Source: an uncultured bacterium
GTDB lineage: Bacteria > Bdellovibrionota_C > UBA2361 > CAKMMH01
Direction: 5' to 3'
DNA length: 11,169 nt
Assembly (NCBI GenBank): GCA_927798255.1
Contig: CAKMMH010000043.1
Span: 1 to 11,169, forward strand
The notes beneath the pieces were generated by a model. That model saw nothing but the letters and a program-made list of their open reading frames with translations, had not been told where the DNA came from and made no database searches. A program made the translations under genes and the position numbers. Positions 1 through 6,782 of the stretch are shown one piece after another; positions within the stretch are counted from its first letter, which is position 1, and the number at the start of each line of letters is the position of its first letter.

Positions 1-880
1 CATTATTCCACGCGATTGAAGCTCTTAAATCAGGTGTTCCTGGAGGTGGAACATTGTCTCTTGTACCAGCAGAAGTAAATTTCATATCAACATAACCATC
101 AGACGCTTGACCTCCAGCGATAGTTACTAATCTAGGATAACCTGAAACATCACCAGATGTATCAACATCTTGGCTATTTACATATCCTCTTACTTGATAT
201 TGATTGTTTCCTGTGTGGAAATAGTAATATGTAACAGAATGTGCTGCACCTAATGAATCATAAATTTCTACAACAGTAGAAAACTCAGCAGCATCATTTA
301 AATCTGCATAAGAAACTGCAGTACTTCCACTTCCTTGACCTGCAATTGGAACATCAGGAATATCTGCAGCTTTTACTATTGGTGCACTTGAATTTAAATT
401 ACCTGAAATTGTAATTTGCTTAGTTGAAATACTATTTTGTGAAATTGTATTTACATTAATAGCTTCTAGGGTACCTGTTCCGCCATCTGGGAAACCTAAA
501 ACATTATAATTATCCTGATTAACGATATATCCATCTGCATCAATTTTAAAATTTCCAGCTCTTGAATAATAACGTCCGCCTCCTATTCCATGTGAAACAG
601 CAAAATATCCATTACCGTCAATTGCCAAGTCTAATACACGACCCGTTGTTTCAAGAGTACCTTGTTCCATAATATTACTTACGTTATTTATCGCTGAACC
701 AGCACCAGTGATTTTTCCTGTTGCTTGACCGCAAGCAATCATATCCATAAATTCAGCTCTTGTTGCTTTATAACCAACAGTGCTAGCATTAGAGATATTA
801 TCACCAGAAACTGCTATTGCAGTACCATGGCTTGATATACCTGCTCTACCAGAAAAAAGACCGTTTATTATACTTGTCAT
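1..880 (-). CDS. flgE: Flagellar hook protein FlgE (3' part beyond window)
   Basis: This gene encodes the structural subunit that polymerises into the extracellular flagellar hook, the universal joint between rod and filament. The first 293 codons are present; the reading frame is still open at base 1, so the C-terminal part lies outside the window. The N-terminus (about residues 1-45) has the rod/hook family signature: an initial SIINGLFSGRAGIS, then DNISNASTVGYKATRAEF. A second hook signature follows at about residues 70-100 (EQGTLETTGRVLDLAIDGNGYF), and after it an FlgE D2-type segment with VVEIYDSLGAAHSVTYYYF. These favour FlgE over FlgF or FlgG. The ATG at 878-880 has a good AGGAG at 891-895, ten bases upstream. 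It lies 66 bases downstream of flgD on the same strand, the usual flgD-flgE order, and probably shares the sigma-54-type promoter in front of flgD. Confidence 0.95.
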   Translation of the reverse strand, partial: MTSIINGLFSGRAGISSHGTAIAVSGDNISNASTVGYKATRAEFMDMIACGQATGKITGAGSAINNVSNIMEQGTLETTGRVLDLAIDGNGYFAVSHGIGGGRYYSRAGNFKIDADGYIVNQDNYNVLGFPDGGTGTLEAINVNTISQNSISTKQITISGNLNSSAPIVKAADIPDVPIAGQGSGSTAVSYADLNDAAEFSTVVEIYDSLGAAHSVTYYYFHTGNNQYQVRGYVNSQDVDTSGDVSGYPRLVTIAGGQASDGYVDMKFTSAGTRDNVPPPGTPDLRASIAWNN

Positions 881-914
881 TTGCTTACTTCTCCTAAAAA
901 AGAGTTTAAAAATT

Positions 915-956
915 TTTACTACTTATTTTTTACTACCTACAACAAACTACAACCTA
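915..956. repeat. Degenerate 7-bp tandem repeat at the flgD 3' end
   Basis: Read on the plus strand in steps of seven from 915, the units are TTTACTA, CTTATTT, TTTACTA, CCTACAA, CAAACTA and CAACCTA. Four of the six end in CTA, which is TAG on the minus (coding) strand. The minus-strand unit resembles TAGGTTG or TAGTAAA. The array begins inside the last codons of flgD, supplies its TAG stop (947-949) and fills most of the spacer before flgE. It is short and imperfect, so chance in AT-rich DNA is not excluded, but the phase is exact across 42 bases. Confidence 0.55.
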
Positions 957-1609
957 ACTTCTTTAATATCAGATAATGCTACTTGCATATCACCAATTAA
1001 AAGAGGTGTATCAGAACCAGGAATAAAACCACTAACTGTTCCCGATCTCGAGTAATCTATGCTAGTGTACGTTCCCATATTATTTAAATAACTAACTTGT
1101 GCTGTATAATTTCCGCTAATTGCATTTAAATCGCTAAGCGCTGCAGTGTAATCACCGCTATCTAAACTACCAAGAGAAAGTGTTTCAACAACATTATTAC
1201 TACTATCTAATAGAGCAACTTGAACGTCAGAAGAATTTTGAGGTAGTTTAAATGTAATGTCACCTCCATTATGATTTGATACATTAATTGTATTATCATT
1301 AAGAAGTACTTGATGTCCTAAGTAACTAGCTAAGCTTTCAGATGTATTTGAACCTTGGAATTTTTCCATAGCGCCATTAATTGAAATTAATTGCTCTAAT
1401 TGTGAAAACTGAGCTAGATTTACTGAAAAATCCTGGTTATCTACGGGATTAAGTGGATCTTGGTTTTGAAGCTGAGCTATAAGTAGCTGTAAAAACTCAT
1501 CTTTTCCAACCACGCTATTACTACTTGCGCTAGTTTCTTGTGATTTAATCTGACTAGGACCACTTGTAAAATAGCTATCATCTAAATTATTTAATCCATC
1601 AACTGCCAT
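947..1609 (-). CDS. flgD: Flagellar hook cap / hook assembly protein FlgD
   Basis: FlgD is exported through the flagellar type III apparatus and sits at the tip of the growing hook, where it guides insertion of FlgE subunits; it is later replaced. The 220-residue length is normal for the family. The N-terminal half has an almost canonical FlgD signature at residues 36-74, including KDEFLQLLIAQLQNQDPLNP and LAQFSQLEQL. The Ser/Asn-rich segment before it is typical of the disordered export region. Residues about 95-220 fit the C-terminal FlgD beta domain (Ig-like/tudor), with a GDYTAALSDLNAISGNY stretch. The start ATG (1607-1609) has GGAGA at 1617-1621, seven bases upstream. A sigma-54-type promoter lies about 70 bases upstream. 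The last two codons and the TAG stop fall within a 7-bp repeat. Confidence 0.97.
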   Translation of the reverse strand: MAVDGLNNLDDSYFTSGPSQIKSQETSASSNSVVGKDEFLQLLIAQLQNQDPLNPVDNQDFSVNLAQFSQLEQLISINGAMEKFQGSNTSESLASYLGHQVLLNDNTINVSNHNGGDITFKLPQNSSDVQVALLDSSNNVVETLSLGSLDSGDYTAALSDLNAISGNYTAQVSYLNNMGTYTSIDYSRSGTVSGFIPGSDTPLLIGDMQVALSDIKEVRL

Positions 1610-1911
1610 ATAATTTTCTCCAAAAATAAGAGGAATTTTTTACCCTAAAGAGTAATATCTTAAGTTTGTAACAATAAATGCAAGCTATATGCCCATGTAG
1701 CGTAATAAATGTAAATATTTTGTAATGTATTAAAAATTAGAGATTTTTAGTTTTTTAAATATTTTGGAAAACAAATCATTGAAGAAATAAAAATATGATA
1801 TAGGAAAAAATATCCAGATAATTAGGAATCAGGTTTTCTAGCTACAGGTGACAGGCTTTAAGAGTCAGGTATCAGCTTTCAGGTAGCAGATACCAGAGCC
1901 TTAGAGCCAGC
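1610..1911. other. Intergenic region between flgD and the CPBP gene
   Basis: This 302-base stretch holds no convincing gene. From right to left it contains the 7-bp repeat array next to the CPBP stop codon, about 60 bases of plain AT-rich sequence (1741-1800), the sigma-54 promoter candidate, and the flgD leader with its Shine-Dalgarno at 1617-1621. A weak imperfect palindrome lies at 1640-1655 in the leader. No intrinsic terminator for the upstream CPBP transcript is visible, so readthrough into flgD is possible unless the repeat region plays that part. Confidence 0.6.
1679..1694 (-). promoter_or_regulatory. Candidate sigma-54 (RpoN) promoter of flgD-flgE
   Basis: On the minus strand the sequence reads GGGCATATAGCTTGCA. 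It keeps the GG of the -24 element and the TTGCA of the -12 element, with exactly ten bases between GG and GC as the sigma-54 consensus TGGCACG-N4-TTGCA requires. Transcription would start near 1668, giving an untranslated leader of about 59 bases before flgD. In many flagellated bacteria the hook genes are a sigma-54-controlled middle class, so the context supports the match. No enhancer-binding site was recognised. Confidence 0.7.
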
Positions 1912-1914
1912 TTA
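1815..1914. repeat. Degenerate heptanucleotide tandem array (CAGGTNN) abutting the CPBP stop
   Basis: On the plus strand CAG occurs at 1815, 1830, 1845, 1852, 1866, 1873, 1880, 1887, 1894 and 1908. From 1845 onward every spacing is 7 or 14, so the array is in strict 7-bp phase for ten units; the two gaps before that are 15 (7+8). The best units are CAGGTGA, CAGGTAT and CAGGTAG, and the odd units also fit loosely (TAAGAGT, TTAGAGC). The last unit, 1908-1914, contains the CPBP stop codon. This sequence is less AT-rich than its surroundings. Heptamer families of this kind (STRR sequences) are known from cyanobacteria and occur between genes; relatedness is not implied. Confidence 0.8.
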
Positions 1915-2781
1915 TTTTGCATTATGTGAAGCACTTCGTGAAAAAACAATTGTAATAAGAATATACACTAAACCTATCGCAAGCCACCCTAAAGGCTCTT
2001 CAACAAGAAAATATCTTCTTTCCATGCGATTCATAATAACATTGGGGGCCTCGCCTGTTGAATATATAAACAGCTTCATAGCCATTACAAATCCTGAATG
2101 AATTCCAATATTAATATAAATAGAATTAAATTTATTAATTATATAACAAAGAAAAAATCCTACTAAAAAAATTCCAATAAATGCACAAAATATGTTTGGG
2201 AAAAACATTGTTTTTATAACTTCTACATAATATTCAAAACCTACATATGGTGTTAAATTCTCGAAAGTAAAACTTTTAGCTGGAGCAATCATATAACAAA
2301 ATGAACATAATATTGCAGAGATTAAAAAAGTAAACTTCTTTTTAAATGCATTAAGTAAAATTACTCTAAAAAAACTTTCTTCTAAAACTGAAATTAGCAC
2401 TCCTGCAAAAAACGCCTTTATAATTTTTGACACATAATAAGATGTAGTCTTTGGAACCCAAACGAGCCAATCTTTCATAACTAAAAATAAAGTAAGAATT
2501 ATACAAACAATAAAAAAAATAAAAAACGAAACAAAAAAATCTTTTGTGGCACATTTTTTTGATATTTCAGTAAATTTTTTGATAGCCTCTTTAATATTAA
2601 AATGCTTTTTTAGTATCAGTAAAAAAATAAATATAACTACCATTAGCACTCTATCAAACAGTCTAGAGTAAGGAAAAGAAAAACCACTTACATAATTACT
2701 TAAAAAATAATAAAGAGATGGTGATATTATCGCAGAAACGATAAGTGAACCTAAAATTAAAATAATTAATGCTATAATCAT
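1912..2781 (-). CDS. CPBP-family (CAAX protease/Rce1-like) integral membrane protein, probably divergent
   Basis: The protein has 289 residues and about seven or eight hydrophobic segments, including residues 1-20, 41-57, 82-102, 123-143, 150-167, 196-215, 221-242 and 263-281. Family motif 1, EExxxR, is clear as EESFFR (E134, E135, R139). Motif 3 is seen as IHSGFV with H228. At the family spacing, however, motif 2 (FxxxH) reads FCYMI, with Ile165 where His is expected, and the Asn four residues after H228 is Val232. CPBP proteins are intramembrane glutamate-type proteases that process peptides, or act in bacteriocin immunity or membrane-protein scaffolding. The missing residues make protease activity uncertain. 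No strong Shine-Dalgarno is seen (AAAGAA only). It lies 34 bases after the HD gene and probably ends the operon. Confidence 0.75.
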   Translation of the reverse strand: MIIALIILILGSLIVSAIISPSLYYFLSNYVSGFSFPYSRLFDRVLMVVIFIFLLILKKHFNIKEAIKKFTEISKKCATKDFFVSFFIFFIVCIILTLFLVMKDWLVWVPKTTSYYVSKIIKAFFAGVLISVLEESFFRVILLNAFKKKFTFLISAILCSFCYMIAPAKSFTFENLTPYVGFEYYVEVIKTMFFPNIFCAFIGIFLVGFFLCYIINKFNSIYINIGIHSGFVMAMKLFIYSTGEAPNVIMNRMERRYFLVEEPLGWLAIGLVYILITIVFSRSASHNAK

Positions 2782-2815
2782 AAAATATATTCTTTTTTAA
2801 AATAACTAAAAATTA

Positions 2816-3355
2816 TTATTCAAACTCTTTTTGCCATTTTAAAAATGTCTCCACTTTATCTTCTCCAAATCTTCTTAGATTTTCAATAATTTTTTCTACA
2901 GGCATTTCCTCGTCTAAATAGCTTTTTGAATAAAAATTATCAGCATAAGCTATAAGTTTTTCATATAGATTTGTAGGTATCATTTCTTCATTTCCAATAT
3001 TAAGCGAAATGACCTCATCTTTTCTTAACCCTACTCCACAATGATTTCTACATACTCCCATATATTTTTCGTATTTAGTCCCCTTTAATAATTCAGCACC
3101 TACCACACCATGCATTGTGTATGGTTTATCGCCATAACAATAAATACTAGGAGCATTAACTTTAATTATTCCAATATCATGAAGCATTGAACCTTCAAAA
3201 AGAAATTCCTCATCTAATTTTAATTGTTTATTTTCATTTATTAATAGTGATTTCTTTGCAATAGGAAAACTATGTCGTAACAAAACATCTTTAGCTTTAT
3301 CATTGTCTTTATACACTTCATCAATTATAGATGGATACTTATTAATATCAATCAT
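2816..3355 (-). CDS. HD-domain (HDIG-type) metal-dependent phosphohydrolase
   Basis: This 179-residue soluble protein has the metal-binding pattern of the HD superfamily: H28 (LLRHS), the H59-D60 pair in MLHDIGI, further histidines H82 (MHG) and H105 (RNHCG), and D139 in AYADNFYSK. Such enzymes hydrolyse phosphate esters of nucleotides or related small molecules; the substrate cannot be told from the sequence. The layout with the HDIG box and a late AD-F/L-YSK motif is that of small stand-alone HD proteins, not the GYP type that degrades cyclic di-GMP. The ATG has an AGGA (3361-3364) five bases upstream. It starts only 17 bases after the recJ stop, so co-transcription with recJ is likely. Confidence 0.88.
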   Translation of the reverse strand: MIDINKYPSIIDEVYKDNDKAKDVLLRHSFPIAKKSLLINENKQLKLDEEFLFEGSMLHDIGIIKVNAPSIYCYGDKPYTMHGVVGAELLKGTKYEKYMGVCRNHCGVGLRKDEVISLNIGNEEMIPTNLYEKLIAYADNFYSKSYLDEEMPVEKIIENLRRFGEDKVETFLKWQKEFE

Positions 3356-3372
3356 GTTAGTCCTAATCTTAA

Positions 3373-5097
3373 TTAATTATAGTTATTAACGGCTACAATA
3401 TTTGCCTGAATTTCTTCAATTCCAAAATAATTAGAAACTGTTGGTTTAAATGCCAAATTAACTTTCCTTCCTTCTTTCAAAAAAGGATGTTCAATTTGTC
3501 TCCAAAGCATACCAGTTAACATTTTATTTGATTCATCTGAAAAAACAACTTTTAAATGTGCATTTTTAAGAATATATACTTTTTTAACTTCTAAATTTTT
3601 ACAAAGTAAAATAGGCGCTGGATTTGCGCTTCCGTATGGAGAAAATAAATTAAGCTCATCAATAACATTCTTTGTTAAATCTTCAATAGTTAATTCAATG
3701 TCAGCTGTCACTTTACATGTACTATCAATATATTTAAATTTCTTTTCACAATATTTATTAAATTCACTTGCAAAAACTTTTATGCTTTCTCTTCTTATTG
3801 AAAGCCCACCTGCCATAGTATGACCTCCAAATTTTTCTAAATATGGAGATAAAGCTTCTAAGCATTCAATAACGCTAAAATTCTCTATTCCTCGCATAGA
3901 ACCTTTATAAATTCCATCACCATCTAACCCTAACACAATTGACGGTTTATAGTACGTTTCTACTAATCTTTGAGCAACTATTCCTATAATTCCTGTGTGA
4001 AAGTTTGGGTGATATACACAAATTCCAGATGGTATATAGTCTAGTTTTTCAACCTGTTTAATAGCTTCTTTTTTAACTTGTTCTTCTATTTTTTGCCTTT
4101 GTGAATTTAATTTTTCTAATCTTTCAGCAATTCTTTTTGCGCGTTTCTCATCGTTAGTTGTTAAAAGCTCAGTTACTATTTCCCCTGAATCCATTCGGCC
4201 TGCAGCATTTAATCTTGGTCCAATACTAAAAGACACATCATACGACGTAACTTTTTTATTAATGCCTATTGAATTTTTTAATGCTATAAGCCCTACTCTT
4301 TTCGTATCATTTAAAAATTCCAATCCTTTTTTTGCAATTACTCTGTTAGGCCCCACAAGAGGTACCATATCACAAATTGTACCGATTGCAGCAAGATCAA
4401 TAAATTCTTTCGGATCTTTTAAATTTTTAAAACCTATTTCTTCTAACCTTTTCTTTAACGCTATAATTAGGTACCACACGAGCCCAGCGGTACAAAGCTC
4501 ATATCCTGTAAAACCACACCCTTCTTGTTTTGGGTTAATAAATGAATCTGAATTAGGATCGTTTTGTCCTACATGGTGATGGTCTACTATAAGCACTTTT
4601 AATCCATTATCCTTTGCATACATAACTTGTTTTTGATTAGTTGTTCCATAATCTAATGATAACAAAAGCGCTGCACCATCTTTTTTGGCATCATCAATCA
4701 TTCTCTCATTTAAGCCATACCCCTCAGAGAATCTATCTGGTACATATATTTTTGATTTAATATTTAAAGAACTTAAGAAATTTTGCATTTGTGAAGATGA
4801 TGTTAACCCATCTACATCAAAATCACAGCAAATAGCCACATTATCATTATTCTTAATAGCTTCAACTAATAGATTTAAAGCTTTATCCATATCCTTAATT
4901 AAAGAAGGATTAGGTAAACCTGATTTAAAAGTAGGATTTATAAAATGTGATATTTCAGTGTCATCATTATATCCTCTTGAAGCTAAAATATTTGATGTAA
5001 TTTCCGATAAATTAAACTTATCCCTTATTTTTTTTGCAACTTCACTTTTTTTATCACGTAAAATAATTTTTTTATTATTAAAAGACATAAGTGGCAT
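3373..5097 (-). CDS. recJ: Single-stranded-DNA-specific 5'-3' exonuclease RecJ
   Basis: RecJ degrades single-stranded DNA from the 5' end in recombinational repair (RecFOR pathway), mismatch repair and base excision repair. The 574-residue length matches the family. The DHH phosphoesterase motifs appear in order: CDFDVDG (D92, D94, D96), LSLDYG (D149), VDHHH (172-174) and AAIGTICDMVPLVGPNR with D243, followed by GPRLNAAGRMDSG (293-305). The DHHA1 domain includes HTGIIGIVAQRL (367-378) and KFGGHTMAGGLS, and an OB-like C-terminal part carries SPYGSANPAP. All the expected acidic metal ligands are present, so it looks active. The start chosen is the first ATG (GGGA five bases upstream); an in-frame ATG three codons later is less well placed. 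It is followed closely by the HD phosphohydrolase gene. Confidence 0.97.
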   Translation of the reverse strand: MPLMSFNNKKIILRDKKSEVAKKIRDKFNLSEITSNILASRGYNDDTEISHFINPTFKSGLPNPSLIKDMDKALNLLVEAIKNNDNVAICCDFDVDGLTSSSQMQNFLSSLNIKSKIYVPDRFSEGYGLNERMIDDAKKDGAALLLSLDYGTTNQKQVMYAKDNGLKVLIVDHHHVGQNDPNSDSFINPKQEGCGFTGYELCTAGLVWYLIIALKKRLEEIGFKNLKDPKEFIDLAAIGTICDMVPLVGPNRVIAKKGLEFLNDTKRVGLIALKNSIGINKKVTSYDVSFSIGPRLNAAGRMDSGEIVTELLTTNDEKRAKRIAERLEKLNSQRQKIEEQVKKEAIKQVEKLDYIPSGICVYHPNFHTGIIGIVAQRLVETYYKPSIVLGLDGDGIYKGSMRGIENFSVIECLEALSPYLEKFGGHTMAGGLSIRRESIKVFASEFNKYCEKKFKYIDSTCKVTADIELTIEDLTKNVIDELNLFSPYGSANPAPILLCKNLEVKKVYILKNAHLKVVFSDESNKMLTGMLWRQIEHPFLKEGRKVNLAFKPTVSNYFGIEEIQANIVAVNNYN

Positions 5098-5165
5098 AAT
5101 TTTCCCTACATTATAACTTTATTAAATTTTTAATTATAAGTGATAATAATAAAACAAATTAGTTA

Positions 5166-6710
5166 TCATGTAAAATACTCGCTAAAGACGCTACCTGATA
5201 TTTTCTTATCTTTTAATAAGTTAAATAGGTATTTTTTAAATGGATAATAAGTTTTAATATCTTTAATATTTTCAGATGTAAAAAGTTTTTCATTTAATAA
5301 CATTTCTCTTACTATATTATCAACTACAAGTGTTTCAAACGCTATTACCTTTCCACTAACTCCAGTATTTTCACAACTTTTACAACCACATGAACTATAA
5401 ACATCTATCCCTACTGCATTACTTAGTTCATTTTCTTTTTTAGCACAACTTAAGCACATCTTAGGAAGTAATTCTTGATATGAAAGAAATTTTAAGGCTT
5501 GTGCCATATCAATTGTATTAACATTTAATGATTTTAGTCTTAAAAATATTTCGACAATATTTCCAGCATGAATAGTAGATATCACTTTATGACCACTAAA
5601 AACTGCTTGAAGAAGATAACTTGCACTAATTTTATCTCTAATTTCGCCTAGCATTATAACATCTGGGTCTTGTCTTAAAATAGCACATAACGCGTCTTTA
5701 TAATCAAATCCCTTTCTAACATTCAAAGAAGTTTGCGATATTCCGTCAATTGCAAGTTCTACAGGGTCTTCTACAGTTACAACATTTAATCCTTTATCTT
5801 TTAAGTAACTAAGCATCGCATAAAGAGTAGTAGTTTTTCCAGACCCAGTAGGTCCTGCGCATAGCATTGCCCCTCCTTTTATATCCAAAAAGTCTTTAAT
5901 TTGATACAATACATCATTTGCAATTCCTAAATCACTAATATTTGTCATCGATTTAAAAGAATGGAATCTTAGGACAGCTTTTTCACCAAATATTGTTGGC
6001 ATTAAACTTACCCTAACTGAAACATTTTTAAGATCAGGAATAATAAACCACCCGTCTTGAGGAAAATCTCGTTTATCTAATTCTAGCTTTGATAAGACTT
6101 TACTTCTTCTTATTAATACGACATGTTGGCTTTTTAATAATTTAAAATCATTTAAGAAAACAAAACTTCTATTTACTCTTAATTTTATTAACGTTGTATC
6201 TGCTGTTGGAATAATATGTAAATCAGATGCGCCAATAGATATAGAATACTTTATAATATCTTCTAAGAACCGCCCTTCATCATTAGTTGCTTGTTTAAAA
6301 AAACTTTTTTCCTCAAATTTTTGCTCTTCCTCATCAATTTTAGCCTTCGTTTCTAATTTTTGAACACTATCCTTTATTATATTTTCATCTGAATTATATA
6401 CTGCAAAAATAATACTTAAAAAATTATTACTTCTAACTAGGATATCTTTAATTGTATAATTTGTTAAGAATCTTAAAGAATCTATCGTATCAATACTTAA
6501 TCTTTTATTTGAAGCTACAGTAAGAATTGTTTGATGATTATTTTTTAACAGTGTTAACGGCAAAACGTTAAATTTTATTGCATCTTCATATTTTATTAAA
6601 GCTCTTGCATTTTTATCAGAATTTTTTTTCATTAAATTTAGAAGTTCTTGTTCTCCTAAATTATTATTTGTTATTTCTTTATTATTTGTTGTAATTAAAT
6701 CTATATTCAT
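5166..6710 (-). CDS. GspE/PilB-family secretion or type IV pilus assembly ATPase
   Basis: This 514-residue cytoplasmic hexameric motor ATPase would power type II secretion or type IV pilus extension. Residues about 15-110 resemble the N-terminal T2SSE/MshEN domain (NVLPLTLLKNN...ILTVAS). The core has Walker A GPTGSGKT (286-293), an Asp box VTVEDPVE (311-318), Walker B LRQDPDVIMLGEIRD (345-359) and the His box STIHAG (378-383). A four-cysteine zinc motif of GspE/PilB type follows: C419, C422, C443 and C446 (plus C441), then GVSGKV and FE. No other pilus or secretion gene is in the window, so GspE and PilB cannot be told apart. It lies 72 bases after the TSP3-like gene and 68 before recJ. The start codon is preceded by a perfect inverted repeat rather than a normally spaced Shine-Dalgarno. 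Confidence 0.93.
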   Translation of the reverse strand: MNIDLITTNNKEITNNNLGEQELLNLMKKNSDKNARALIKYEDAIKFNVLPLTLLKNNHQTILTVASNKRLSIDTIDSLRFLTNYTIKDILVRSNNFLSIIFAVYNSDENIIKDSVQKLETKAKIDEEEQKFEEKSFFKQATNDEGRFLEDIIKYSISIGASDLHIIPTADTTLIKLRVNRSFVFLNDFKLLKSQHVVLIRRSKVLSKLELDKRDFPQDGWFIIPDLKNVSVRVSLMPTIFGEKAVLRFHSFKSMTNISDLGIANDVLYQIKDFLDIKGGAMLCAGPTGSGKTTTLYAMLSYLKDKGLNVVTVEDPVELAIDGISQTSLNVRKGFDYKDALCAILRQDPDVIMLGEIRDKISASYLLQAVFSGHKVISTIHAGNIVEIFLRLKSLNVNTIDMAQALKFLSYQELLPKMCLSCAKKENELSNAVGIDVYSSCGCKSCENTGVSGKVIAFETLVVDNIVREMLLNEKLFTSENIKDIKTYYPFKKYLFNLLKDKKISGSVFSEYFT

Positions 6711-6712
6711 AC

Positions 6713-6741
6713 AAGCTATTAAATTATTCCTTTAATAGCTT
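6713..6741 (-). promoter_or_regulatory. Perfect 11-bp inverted repeat in the ATPase leader, SD-like bases in the loop
   Basis: AAGCTATTAAA (6713-6723) and TTTAATAGCTT (6731-6741) are exact reverse complements around a 7-base centre. In the transcript the loop reads GGAAUAA, so the only Shine-Dalgarno-like bases (AAAGGA) straddle the stem and loop. The stem ends two bases before the AUG at 6710. The GGA is 17 bases from the AUG when unfolded, too far for normal initiation. It could be an RNA element setting translation of the ATPase, or a DNA operator. There is no downstream T-run, so it is not an intrinsic terminator. Confidence 0.65.
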
Positions 6742-6782
6742 ATCGATAAAAATTTAAAAATGATGCCTTATGTAAAGTCTAA

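Noticed and set aside
780..1055. Plus-strand open frame over the flgD-flgE junction
   Set aside because: It is antisense to two confidently identified flagellar genes and shows no domain.
1815..1914. CRISPR-like array
   Set aside because: The period is 7 bases with degenerate units and no spacers, and there are no cas genes nearby.
4685..5116. Long open frame on the plus strand antisense to recJ (also 4262-4579)
   Set aside because: RecJ on the minus strand has every family motif across this stretch; the antisense translations show no domain and arise from AT-rich codon use.
5110..5150. Inverted AT repeat (TTATAA ... TTATAA) between the ATPase gene and recJ
   Set aside because: The arms are short, pure A/T and need a large bulge; expected often in DNA of this composition.
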